From Frateuria_A sp035695185 (GTDB lineage: Bacteria; Pseudomonadota; Gammaproteobacteria; Xanthomonadales; Rhodanobacteraceae): 64,000 nt of DNA. The position numbers and the translations under genes are program-made. The notes below the pieces were generated by a model. That model saw only the letters and a list, made by a program, of their open reading frames with translations. It had not been told where the DNA came from and made no database searches. The DNA is taken from positions 1-64,000 of the forward strand of contig NZ_DASSES010000015.1 of assembly GCF_035695185.1 (NCBI RefSeq), in the 5' to 3' direction. This document shows positions 42,138 through 53,030 of the stretch, piece by piece; the stretch's first letter is position 1; each line of letters begins with the position of its first letter.

Positions 42138-43847
42138 ATGAGCTGGTTCAACAATCTCAAGACCGCTACCAAGCTGGTATTCGGCCTGGGTCTGATGGTG
42201 CTGTTGATGGCGGTGATGTGGATCACCGCGCACCGCACCATGGCGGCCATCGTGCAGAGCCGTGCCATCGCCGTCGAGGCAACGTCGCTGGAGTCGTCGC
42301 TCAACGCCGATCGCGCAGTGGTGCTGACGCTGCTTTCCGCGGGGGACGCGGCCGCGCGCAACAGCCTGTTCGACGAGGCTGCGGCGAACGGGCGCGAGGC
42401 GGCCGGCAATCTGAACGACATGCGGGCGATCGCGCAGACCGAGCCGACCCTGCGCACGCTGATCGAGCAGTTTGCCGAACAGTACCGGGCGTACGCGCAG
42501 GTCCGTGATGGCCAGACCCTGGCGCTGCTGCGCAAGGGTCAGGTCGACGCGGCGCGCGAGGTCTCGCTCGGCGAGCAGAACCGGCGCTACCTTGCCTTGC
42601 GGCCCCTCGCACACGGCCTGTCCGACCAGGCCCTGGCGATCGGCACGGCCCAGGCCAGAAACGCGCGCACCACGTTCATCGTGGTGGGCGTGCTGGCGGT
42701 CATCGTCGCCCTGTTGATGGGCTGGCTGCTGACCCGGGCGATCTCCGGCCCGCTGCGCTCGCTCACTGCCGCCGCCGAGCGCATCGCGGTCGGTGACCTG
42801 CCCCCAGAGGAAACGGTGCTGGCGCGCGGCGACGAGGTGGGCCTGCTCCATCAGGCCTTCGCGCGCATGGGGCGCTCGTTGCGGCAGATGGCGACGGTGG
42901 CCGGCAGCATTGCCGAGGGCGACCTGCGGGTGCAGGTCGAGCCCCAGTCGGAACGCGACGTGCTGGGCAAGGCGTTTGCCCTGATGGTGGACAACCTGCG
43001 GGCGCTGACGCGCGAGTTGCACGAAGGCATCGGCGTGTTGAGTACGTCGGCCACCGAAATTTCCACGTCGACCAGCGAGCTTGCTGCGAGCGCCACGCAG
43101 ACAGCCGCGGCCATCAGCGAAACCACCACCACCGTGGAAGAGGTGCGCCAGACCGCGCAGATGTCCAGCGAGAAGGCGCGCGCGGTGTCCGATTCGGCGC
43201 TTCGCGTCGCTTCCGTGTCCGAGGAGGGGCGCAGGGCCACGGACGATGCCGCGGCCGGCATGGCGCGCATCCAGCAGCAGATGGAACTGATCGCCGACAG
43301 CATGGTGCGCCTGAGCGAGCAGAGCCAGGCAGTCGGCCAGATTGTGGCCACCGTCGAGGACCTGAGCGGCCAATCGAAGCTGCTGGCCGTGAACGCGTCG
43401 ATCGAGGCGGCCAAGGCCGGCGAGCATGGCAAGGGCTTCGCGGTCGTCGCGCAGGAGGTCAAGAGCCTGGCCGAGCAGTCCCGCCAGGCCACCGCGCAGG
43501 TGCGCAGCATCCTGGGCGACATCCAGCAGGCCACCAGCGCCGCGGTGCTGGCGACCGAGCAGGGCAGCCACGCCGTCGCCGAAGGCGTGCGGCAATCCAC
43601 GCAAGCTGGGCAGTCCATCCAGGCGCTCGCCGGCAGTGTCGGCGAAGCATCGCAGGCGGCGGTGCAGATCGCGGCCTCGAGCCAGCAGCAATTGGTTGGC
43701 GTGGACCAGGTGGCCACGGCCATGGAGAGCATCAAGCTGGCCAGCGCCCAGAACGTGGATAGCGCCAAGCAGATGGAGTCGGCGGCGCACGGGATCAAAC
43801 TGCTGGGCGAGAAACTCCGGCAGATCGCCGTGGGTTATCGCGTGTAA
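42138..43847 (+). CDS. Methyl-accepting chemotaxis protein (WspA-like)
   Basis: 569 residues: transmembrane helix 1 (~10-32), a ~145-residue four-helix-bundle type periplasmic domain, helix 2 (VVGVLAVIVALLMGWLLT, ~180-200), HAMP (~202-255) and a cytoplasmic signalling hairpin with tip LLAVNASIEAAKAGEHGKGF (~418). The following ATAQVRSILGDIQQATSAAV segment is of the form seen in arrays with alternative (non-flagellar) functions. No CheR-tethering pentapeptide at the C-terminus. It feeds CheA encoded two bases downstream. Confidence 0.93.
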   Translation: MSWFNNLKTATKLVFGLGLMVLLMAVMWITAHRTMAAIVQSRAIAVEATSLESSLNADRAVVLTLLSAGDAAARNSLFDEAAANGREAAGNLNDMRAIAQTEPTLRTLIEQFAEQYRAYAQVRDGQTLALLRKGQVDAAREVSLGEQNRRYLALRPLAHGLSDQALAIGTAQARNARTTFIVVGVLAVIVALLMGWLLTRAISGPLRSLTAAAERIAVGDLPPEETVLARGDEVGLLHQAFARMGRSLRQMATVAGSIAEGDLRVQVEPQSERDVLGKAFALMVDNLRALTRELHEGIGVLSTSATEISTSTSELAASATQTAAAISETTTTVEEVRQTAQMSSEKARAVSDSALRVASVSEEGRRATDDAAAGMARIQQQMELIADSMVRLSEQSQAVGQIVATVEDLSGQSKLLAVNASIEAAKAGEHGKGFAVVAQEVKSLAEQSRQATAQVRSILGDIQQATSAAVLATEQGSHAVAEGVRQSTQAGQSIQALAGSVGEASQAAVQIAASSQQQLVGVDQVATAMESIKLASAQNVDSAKQMESAAHGIKLLGEKLRQIAVGYRV

Positions 43848-43849
43848 CG

Positions 43850-46186
43850 ATGAGTCGACACGAGGCCGAGTTCCTGCAACGCCTGCGCGCCGCCTTCCTG
43901 GTGGAGGCGCGCGACCACCTGCTGGCCATCGGCACGGGCCTGCTGGCCCTGGAGAAGGGTGCGTCGCTTGCCGAGCGCGGCACCCAGCTCGAGGTCGTGT
44001 TCCGTCACACGCACAGCCTCAAGGGCGCGGCCCGTGCCGCCAGCTTTCCGCGCATCGAGGCGATTTGCCAGGCGGTGGAAGAGATCTTCGCGACCTGCAA
44101 GCGACGCGGCAGGGTGCTGTCGGCGCCCCATTTCGATGTACTGCACCGGGCCTTCGACCTGGTTGGAGGCTATGTCGACGCCGGCGGCCGCATGGAACAG
44201 GGCGCATCCCCCGATGCGGGGGCGGCAGTGCTGGGCGAACTTCAGGCGATCACCCGTGGCGATCCAGGGGTCGAGTTGGAGTCCGCGACGGCGACGCCGC
44301 AACCTTCGTCCGCGAACGCAGGCCAACTGCCGCCCGCAGGGGAAGCTGCCGCCACGCCGGAAATCGAGGTTGGCGTACCGGGGCCGCGGCCGGCGATCAC
44401 CGAAACCGTCCGCGTGCAGACGCCGCGCCTGGATCGCGTGCTGCTGGCGGCGGAGGAGCTGTTGACCGTCAAGCAGGCCCAGGGCGAGTTGGCCGACGAG
44501 CTGCAACAACTGGAAGCGCGCTTCGGCCTGTGGTCCAAGCGATGGCTGGCGGCGCAGCCGGCACTGCGCCAGTTGCGCAACCTGGCCACGGCGGAGGACG
44601 CGACTGCCTCACCCGCCGCGGTACCGGCGGCCGGGACCGTGGAATTCCTCGAATGGAGCTATGGCTACGTGCGCTCGCTGGAGAGCGCCGTGCGCGCGCT
44701 TGCGCGCTCGGCCGCACGCGGCGCTCATCTTGCGAGCCGGCAGATCGACGAGCTATTGGAAGATTCCAAATCGCTGCTTATGTTGCCGTTCTCGGCGCTG
44801 ACCGAGACCCTCCCCAAGCTGGTGCGCGATCTCGCGCGCGACCAGGGAAAGAAGGTCGATCTGGAGGTGTCCGGCGAGAACGTGCAGCTGGACAAGCGGA
44901 TGATCGAACTCCTGCGCGACCCGCTGATCCATTTGGTGCGAAACGCGCTCGATCACGGCATCGAGACTCCTGCGCGGCGCAAGGCTGCGGGCAAGCCTGA
45001 GCGGGCGAGCCTGTCGATCCGGGCGCGGCTGCTGCATGGCAACCTGGTCGGCATCGAGGTCGCCGACGACGGGGCCGGGCTGGATCCGCAGCGACTTCGC
45101 CAGGCGGCCGTCAAGTCGGGCGTACTGGGCGAGGATTCCGCTGGCCAGCTGGACGAGGGGCAGGTGCTGGAACTCGCGTTCCGCTCGGACGTTTCCACCA
45201 GCCCGATCATCACCGAGATATCCGGGCGCGGCCTGGGCCTCGCGATTGTGCGCGAACAGGTGGAGAAGCTGGGGGGACGGATCGAGGTGGAGAACCGGGC
45301 GCCCCAGGGCGCGTGTTTTTCGATCGTCCTTCCGCAAAGCATGACGACCCTGCGTGGGTTGTTCGTCGAGGCTGGCGGCCACACCTTCGTCATACCCAGC
45401 GCCCACGTCGAAAGGGTGACGCGGGTCCCGCCGGCGGGCCTGAAGACCGTCGGGCGGCACGAGACGGTCACGATTGACGGCCACGTGCTGCCAGTGGCAC
45501 GCCTCCACCAGCTGCTGGAAATACCGGCCAGCGCACCGCCGGGGGCGTTGTTGCCGGCCGTGCTGGTCGGCAGCGGGCAGCAACGCCTGGCATTGCTCGT
45601 GGAGGAGGTGCTGCATGACGAGGAAGTGCTGGTCAAGCGCCTGCAACGGCCCCTGGTGCGCATCCGCAACGTGGCCGGGGCGACCGTCCAGGCCTCCGGC
45701 AAGCCGGTCCCCATCCTCAACGTGGCCGACCTGATCAAGTCGGCGAGGGGAGCGGGCCGGCAGGAAGCGAGCGTCCCGGCCGGCGGTGGGGAAGAACAGC
45801 CGCTGGCTTTGCGGGTGCTGCTTGCCGAGGATTCCATCACCTCGCGGCTGCTGCTCAAGGGCATCCTGGAGTCGGCCAGCTGCGAGGTGAAGGCGGTGGC
45901 CGATGGCGTCGAGGCATTCACCGCGCTGCGCAGCGAGGCGTTCGACCTGCTTGTCTCCGACATCGAGATGCCGCGGATGAATGGTTTCGACCTCACCGCG
46001 CGCGTGCGCGCCGATCGCAAGCTGGCGGATCTTCCGGTGGTCCTGGTGACCGCGCTCTCGCGGCGCGAGGACCGCGAGCGGGGTATCGACGTGGGCGCGA
46101 ACGCCTACATCACCAAGGGCAGCTTCGACCAGCGCCACCTGCTGGAAGCCGTGCGCCGGCTCGCCATCACGCGGGAGCCGATGTGA
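43850..46186 (+). CDS. CheA-REC hybrid chemosensory kinase (WspE-like)
   Basis: 778 residues: HPt domain with HTHSLKGAARAA (His ~46), a Pro/Ala linker, dimerisation helices, HATPase (HLVRNALDHGIETP, VADDGAGL, GRGLGLAIV), a CheW-like domain (~residues 490-620) and a C-terminal receiver (VLLAEDSITSRLLL, LLVSDIEMPRMNG, ITKG). Having one HPt and a fused receiver is the WspE plan. Phosphoryl transfer would run to the CheB receiver and to REC proteins of the cluster. It ends at ATGTGA, where CheB starts with GTG. Confidence 0.93.
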   Translation: MSRHEAEFLQRLRAAFLVEARDHLLAIGTGLLALEKGASLAERGTQLEVVFRHTHSLKGAARAASFPRIEAICQAVEEIFATCKRRGRVLSAPHFDVLHRAFDLVGGYVDAGGRMEQGASPDAGAAVLGELQAITRGDPGVELESATATPQPSSANAGQLPPAGEAAATPEIEVGVPGPRPAITETVRVQTPRLDRVLLAAEELLTVKQAQGELADELQQLEARFGLWSKRWLAAQPALRQLRNLATAEDATASPAAVPAAGTVEFLEWSYGYVRSLESAVRALARSAARGAHLASRQIDELLEDSKSLLMLPFSALTETLPKLVRDLARDQGKKVDLEVSGENVQLDKRMIELLRDPLIHLVRNALDHGIETPARRKAAGKPERASLSIRARLLHGNLVGIEVADDGAGLDPQRLRQAAVKSGVLGEDSAGQLDEGQVLELAFRSDVSTSPIITEISGRGLGLAIVREQVEKLGGRIEVENRAPQGACFSIVLPQSMTTLRGLFVEAGGHTFVIPSAHVERVTRVPPAGLKTVGRHETVTIDGHVLPVARLHQLLEIPASAPPGALLPAVLVGSGQQRLALLVEEVLHDEEVLVKRLQRPLVRIRNVAGATVQASGKPVPILNVADLIKSARGAGRQEASVPAGGGEEQPLALRVLLAEDSITSRLLLKGILESASCEVKAVADGVEAFTALRSEAFDLLVSDIEMPRMNGFDLTARVRADRKLADLPVVLVTALSRREDRERGIDVGANAYITKGSFDQRHLLEAVRRLAITREPM

Positions 46187-47243
46187 GCCCAGGGCCGATC
46201 CGCGTCCTGATCGTGGACGATTCGCAAGTCACCCGGATGCTGCTGGCGCACCTGATCGAGCAGGATCCGTCGCTGCAGGTCGCTGGGGCCGTGGGCCGCG
46301 GCGACCAGGCCGTCGCCTTCGTGCAGGCCACGCCGCCGGACGTCGTGCTGATGGATATCCACATGGACGGCATGGATGGCTTCGAGGCCACGCGCAACAT
46401 CATGGAGAGCCGCCCCGTTCCCATCGTGATGTGTTCGGCGGTCACGGACGTGCATGCCGTGGCAACCGCCTTCCGCGTCTACGAGGCGGGGGCGGTCGCG
46501 CTGGTGGAGAAGCCGGTGGGCGGTGAGCATCCGGACCACGCGCGCCTTGCGAAGGAACTGCTGCAGACCCTGCGCCTGATGTCCGAGGTCAAGGTCGTCC
46601 GGCGCTGGGCGCGCAGGCCGGTGTCCAAGGCACCACCGCAGCCGCCGACGCCGCCGCATGGCATCGAGTTCGTGGCGGTGGGGGCCTCCACCGGAGGCCC
46701 TCCGGCGCTGCAGACGCTGCTGGGAGGACTGGACAAGGACTTTCCGGTACCGATCGTGGTGGTCCAGCACATCAGCGCCGGGTTCCTGCCTGGCCTCTCG
46801 GAGTGGCTGGGGCAGACCACTGCGTTGCAGGTACAGATCGCCGCCCACGGGATCGAGGCGCGCCCGGGGCATGTCTATCTCGCGCCCGACGATGTCCACC
46901 TCGCCGTGGGCGAGAAGCGGCGCCTGCGGCTGGAACGTGGCGTTCCGGAACACGGCGTTCGACCGTCGGTCGACCATCTGTTCCATTCCGTCGCAAGATG
47001 TTGCGGACGCCACTCAGTGGGTATTCTCCTGACGGGGATGGGTAGAGACGGGGCAAGGGGGCTGCAGGCAATGCATGAATTGGGAGCGACCACGCTCGTA
47101 CAGGACAAGGCCAGCTCGGTGGTGTACGGGATGCCGGGCGAAGCGGTGGCTCTGGGGGCCGCCAGCCAGGTACTGCCGCTGGACCGGATCGCGGACGCGC
47201 TGCTGCGCGTAGTCCAGCCCCATTCCGGCTCCGGGGCGACACC

Positions 47244-47247
<4 letters not shown>
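46183..47247 (+). CDS. CheB protein-glutamate methylesterase (WspF-like)
   Basis: 354 residues: receiver (VLIVDDSQVTRMLL, VVLMDIHMDGMDG) and C-terminal methylesterase with catalytic Ser in VGASTGGPPAL (~residue 167), His in VVVQHISAGF and Asp in LLTGMGRDGA. It removes methyl groups from the MCP and resets the array. The GTG at 46183 overlaps the CheA stop; its own stop overlaps the GTG start of the hybrid kinase. Confidence 0.93.
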
Positions 47248-49862
<2,615 letters not shown>

Positions 49863-49913
49863 TCGTCCGACGACGCGAGCGGAAGCGACCACCATTGCCT
49901 GGAAGGGACACCG

Positions 49914-51146
49914 ATGAAAATCCTCCTGATCGATGACGATCCATTCGCCCTGAAGCTGCTTTCCATCCAGCTCCGCGCCTTCGGGCTGGAGCGACGCGGC
50001 TTCGTCGAGGTCGTTTGCAGCCAGAGTGGGCGGGCCGCGCTGGAAATCCTCGAACAGGATCCGCGGATCACGCTCGTCTTCTGCGACCTGCAGATGCCGG
50101 AGATGGACGGTGTGGAATTCGTTCGCCACCTCGATCGGCTCGGCTACGCCGGGGGCCTGGTTCTGATCAGCGGGGAAACGCCGCGCACACGGCAGGCGGT
50201 CGAACAGCTGGCTCGCGCCCATGGGCTCAACGTGCTGGGCACGCTGGGAAAGCCGGTCAGCCCGGAGTCGCTGCTGCAAGTGCTCGACGCCACTATTCCG
50301 GCCGCCAAACCACCGCGCACGAGCCCGCCCGAGCCCACCTACACGCCGGCGGACCTGCAACTGGCCCTGCAACACGGCGAGCTGCTGAACCACTACCAGC
50401 CCAAGGTGGACCTGGTGACCGGCAGGGTGGTCGGGGTCGAAGCCCTGGTGCGATGGCAGCACCCGCACGATGGCCTGGTGATGCCCTGCCATTTCGTGCC
50501 GATGTCCGAGGAGCACGGCCTGGTCGGCTATCTGGGGGTTGAGGTGATGCGCGAGGCATTGCGCGACCTGCGGCGCTGGCTCGACGCCGGGTATCAGCTG
50601 GACATGGCGGTCAACGTGTCCCTCGGGAGCGTCTCCTCGCTCGACTACCCGGACTTCCTCGCCGAGCAGGCGCACCAAGCAAAGGTACCGCTGCGCCATC
50701 TCATCCTCGAGATCACCGAAAGCCGCCTGATGGACAACCCGCAGGTGCAGCTCGATGTGCTTACCCGGCTGCGGCTCAAGCAGGTCAAGCTCTCGATCGA
50801 CGATTTCGGCACTGGTTACTCCGGCCTGACGCAGCTGCGCCATCTCCCGTTCGACGAGCTCAAGATCGACCGGAGTTTCGTGCACGGGTCGGCCAGGGAT
50901 CCCGCGCTGCGCGCCATCCTCGACGCAAGCCTCGGCCTGGCCCGCGAACTCGGCTTGCGTACCGTCGCCGAGGGGGTGGAGAACCAGGCCGATTGGCAGC
51001 TTCTCCAGGCCGCTGGCTGCAACATGGCACAGGGCTACTTCATCGCCAGGCCCATGCCCGGGGCGCGCATGGACGATTGGCTCGCTGACTGGGAAGCGCG
51101 CCGGCGCGTGCTGGTTGACGAGACGCTTTCGACGAACGGCAGGTGA
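49914..51146 (+). CDS. REC-EAL c-di-GMP phosphodiesterase response regulator
   Basis: 410 residues: receiver (ILLIDDDPFALKLL, LVFCDLQMPEMDG, LGKPVS) and an EAL domain (~residues 145-390) with all signature parts: VEALVRWQHP, LEITESRL, SIDDFGTGYSG, LKIDRSFV, AEGVEN. It should hydrolyse c-di-GMP when phosphorylated. It occupies the place of the diguanylate cyclase WspR in the classical Wsp operon, so its output has the opposite sign. It is separated by 51 bases from the hybrid kinase and resembles the REC-EAL at 37119. Confidence 0.93.
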   Translation: MKILLIDDDPFALKLLSIQLRAFGLERRGFVEVVCSQSGRAALEILEQDPRITLVFCDLQMPEMDGVEFVRHLDRLGYAGGLVLISGETPRTRQAVEQLARAHGLNVLGTLGKPVSPESLLQVLDATIPAAKPPRTSPPEPTYTPADLQLALQHGELLNHYQPKVDLVTGRVVGVEALVRWQHPHDGLVMPCHFVPMSEEHGLVGYLGVEVMREALRDLRRWLDAGYQLDMAVNVSLGSVSSLDYPDFLAEQAHQAKVPLRHLILEITESRLMDNPQVQLDVLTRLRLKQVKLSIDDFGTGYSGLTQLRHLPFDELKIDRSFVHGSARDPALRAILDASLGLARELGLRTVAEGVENQADWQLLQAAGCNMAQGYFIARPMPGARMDDWLADWEARRRVLVDETLSTNGR

Positions 51147-51156
51147 GGCCTCCCTG

Positions 51157-51183
51157 CCAAAAAAGAACGCCCTGAAAGGGCGT
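51157..51183 (-). terminator. Intrinsic terminator of the orphan fimbrial gene
   Basis: On the minus strand ACGCCCT, loop TTC, AGGGCGT (51183-51167) is followed by TCTTTTTTGG. It lies 54 bases past the stop of the fimbrial-like gene and just beyond the end of the convergent REC-EAL gene; there is no U-run on the plus strand. Confidence 0.8.
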
Positions 51184-51236
51184 CAATGGGGCGCATCCAA
51201 AGCGGTCGATTCCGCGATGAGCCGTCTGGACAAGGC

Positions 51237-51596
51237 TCAGTCGTAGACGTAAGTCAGGACCAATACTTTCCCGTAGCGGTCCTTGGCGTACTCGAGCAGG
51301 CGGCCGGCCGGCTGGTCGCCCACCTGGTGTGCATTGAACCGGTACCCCGCGTAGCTTTCGCCGGACCGGCACGCGCCGCGCGACGGCAAGTTGCCGACCG
51401 CGGGCACTCCGCCCGCGGTCGGTGCGGCGCATGTCGCCATGAGGACCGCACCCGAGAAGGAAATGGTGCCACTCGGCGCCGCGGTGCCGGACATCGGCAT
51501 ACCCATGGCCACGCCCACCTTCAACAGGCAGCCTGCCGCCAGCAGCACGCCATTGCGGATCAGCCTTGATCTGAAAACCTGGATAACCGGGGACAT
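51237..51596 (-). CDS. Orphan secreted fimbrial-subunit-like protein
   Basis: A 119-residue protein with a basic/hydrophobic N-terminus (RSRLIRNGVLLAAGCLL) resembling a signal sequence, then SGTISFSGAVLMATCAAP, the usual first-strand pattern of chaperone-usher pilins (GTIxFxGxVxxxTC). A second Cys (RGACRSGE) could pair with the first. The C-terminal half (YRFNAHQVGDQ, VLVLTYVYD) ends in a pilin-like strand. No chaperone or usher adjoins, but its upstream region copies that of the SCPU operon, so it probably joins the same regulon. ATG 51596 chosen; an in-frame start at 51650 reads into the leader. Confidence 0.6.
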   Translation of the reverse strand: MSPVIQVFRSRLIRNGVLLAAGCLLKVGVAMGMPMSGTAAPSGTISFSGAVLMATCAAPTAGGVPAVGNLPSRGACRSGESYAGYRFNAHQVGDQPAGRLLEYAKDRYGKVLVLTYVYD

Positions 51597-51638
51597 GGGG
51601 GCCTGATGCTTGCGCGCGCACGCGCTCGGGGGAGGGGA

Positions 51639-51750
51639 GGCGACGAGCAAAGCCGCGCCGCACAGGACCCGTCTTCTTTCGTTCGCCGTCCCGGTCGCAA
51701 GCGAAGTGCCATGCCCGGGCGAACACCTCGGAAACGTGCGATCTCAGGCT
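51639..51750 (-). ncRNA. Conserved 5' leader B, candidate structured regulatory RNA (shared with 26182-26297)
   Basis: On the minus strand the blocks CCTGAGATCG (51748-51739), TGGCACTTCGCTTGC (51711-51697), GACGGCGAACGAAAGAA (51691-51675), GGGTCC and TTTGCTCGTCGCC (51651-51639) occur in the same order as in leader A. A GC hairpin (GCGCGTGCGCGC) lies between this leader and the start codon, but without a U-run, so control here might act on translation rather than termination. Confidence 0.55.
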
Positions 51751-51883
51751 GGTTTTGCGACGGCCACCACAAAAGAACGGCCCCAGGCGCACGAATGGGG
51801 GCTAGGAGCGGCGAAGCGGTAATGGACGCGTTCAACCAGACAACGACGTATAGGGAACGTGAAAAACGCCGATATCGTCACTG

Positions 51884-51899
51884 CGTGATGCGCGTCACA
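51884..51899. promoter_or_regulatory. CRP/Clp-like palindromic box B1
   Basis: CGTGATGCGCGTCACA matches TGTGA-N6-TCACA at nine of ten positions, nearly identical to box A1. It lies 288 bases upstream of the orphan fimbrial start, against 298 for box A1. The gap between the leader and the boxes (51751-51883) has no other recognised element. Confidence 0.65.
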
Positions 51900-51908
51900 T
51901 TAAGCGAG

Positions 51909-51924
51909 CGTGATGCACGTCACG
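51909..51924. promoter_or_regulatory. CRP/Clp-like palindromic box B2
   Basis: CGTGATGCACGTCACG matches eight of ten consensus positions and is itself a near-perfect palindrome. Its centre is 25 bp from box B1, the same spacing as the A pair. Confidence 0.62.
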
Positions 51925-52030
51925 AAAAATGGGCGCAGCCCCGCATGACCCGGCGGGAAGGGCGCGGCCTACGGGCCGGCTATTGGCGGGGCCTGCCCGC
52001 CTCTCGATGAGTTACCTGGGCTGCCAGCGG

Positions 52031-52228
52031 TCATGACCGCACAGCTCCCCTCTGGCTGCGATAGCGCGGTGCTGCCATTGGCGGTGAGTGCGAGCCGGAA
52101 CGGTCTTCAAGCCACTTCTGGCGTTCGTGCGGGAGCATGCCCTCGAGGTGGTCAGAGAAATCTTCTTCGAAGATCACCTCCGGCCCTTTGTGCAGCAGGA
52201 TGATCGGATCGGCTATGTCGGCCGTCAC
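52031..52228 (-). CDS. Small hypothetical protein
   Basis: A 65-residue reading frame starting with GTG 52228, preceded by AGGA at a slightly long distance. The product is acidic in the middle (GPEVIFEEDFSDHLEG) and basic at the C-terminus. I do not recognise a family. It lies 50 bases downstream of the KfrA-like gene on the same strand and could be the last gene of that operon. It may equally be a chance frame; codon positions look reasonable but the evidence is thin. Confidence 0.35.
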   Translation of the reverse strand: MTADIADPIILLHKGPEVIFEEDFSDHLEGMLPHERQKWLEDRSGSHSPPMAAPRYRSQRGAVRS

Positions 52229-52278
52229 CGCTATGCGTTTCCTGGACTTGCCATGGGGCCTGGACGTATAGCCTGGCG

Positions 52279-52650
52279 CTAGTTGCCGGAAGGCGCATCG
52301 GGCAGCTTCGCTTCCAGTCGGGTGATCGCTGCAAGCAGACGTTCGCGTTCTTCCTTGTGGGAAGCCTCGAGGACGGCCCGCGCATGCGCCATCGACCGTA
52401 CCCAGAGCGTCGCGGCAATCTGCTGAATCTCCGGCGGCGGCGTCCAGGGATCAGCCGATGGGGCGATGATGCGGCGCCCCAGGTCCTCCCACCAGACGTC
52501 CAGCAGTCCGGCGATGACGTCGTGGGAACCCGTGCCGATCAACGCCCGTACACGATCGGGACTGGGGCGTTCGCCGGCGACGAGCAGCATATCGGCCGCC
52601 TCGGCGACGGCGGCCTGGGTCACCCCCGATGGCTCATCCTGGCTTTTCAT
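52279..52650 (-). CDS. KfrA N-terminal-domain DNA-binding protein
   Basis: A 123-residue protein. Residues ~10-60 (VTQAAVAEAADMLLVAGERPSPDRVRALIGTGS) match the winged-helix N-terminal domain of KfrA, the plasmid-type DNA-binding protein; the rest is a short coiled coil (ARAVLEASHKEERERLLAAI) instead of KfrA's long one. Chromosomal short versions are probably local regulators or nucleoid-associated proteins. The start overlaps the stop of the DksA-like gene (ATGA at 52647-52650), so the two are coupled. Confidence 0.75.
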   Translation of the reverse strand: MKSQDEPSGVTQAAVAEAADMLLVAGERPSPDRVRALIGTGSHDVIAGLLDVWWEDLGRRIIAPSADPWTPPPEIQQIAATLWVRSMAHARAVLEASHKEERERLLAAITRLEAKLPDAPSGN

Positions 52651-53030
52651 CTCCGGCGCGCTTTTGCGTTGAGCTCGTCCACCGTGAAGACGGCCTCGGG
52701 CACGGCTTCCAGATGCGCACGACCGATGGGTTCGCCATTGCCGTCGGACAAGCCATATGTATGTTCCTGGATTTTCTGCAGCGCCCGGTCGATGGCCGCG
52801 ATCCGGTCCAGGTCATGCGCCAGTAGCGCCTCGTCGTTGGCTTGCTGCTCGAGGCGATCGCCGTCGTCGACGGCATCGCGGGGTTCATCACCGGCGGCAG
52901 TCTGCAGCGTACTTTCCTCCGAGCCGGCTGCATCTCCATCAGCTATGAGCTGGGCGCGCAGCCGGAGCAGCCGCTCACGCTGGCGCGCAATGAAGGCTTC
53001 ATCGAGGATTTCGTGGTCAGGCTGATTCAT
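52647..53030 (-). CDS. DksA/TraR-like protein lacking zinc-finger cysteines
   Basis: A 127-residue protein with the DksA outline: an N-terminal coiled-coil hairpin (ARQRERLLRLRAQLIADGD ... LLAHDLDRIAAIDRALQKI) and the C-terminal HTYGLSDGNGEPIGRAHLEAVPEA, which aligns with the C4 zinc-finger region YGxCxxCGxxIxxxRLxAxP. All four Cys are replaced. Cys-poor DksA2-type proteins act when zinc is scarce or under oxidative stress. It would bind the RNA-polymerase secondary channel; the coiled-coil tip has acidic residues (DGD). Start at ATG 53030. Confidence 0.75.
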   Translation of the reverse strand: MNQPDHEILDEAFIARQRERLLRLRAQLIADGDAAGSEESTLQTAAGDEPRDAVDDGDRLEQQANDEALLAHDLDRIAAIDRALQKIQEHTYGLSDGNGEPIGRAHLEAVPEAVFTVDELNAKARRR

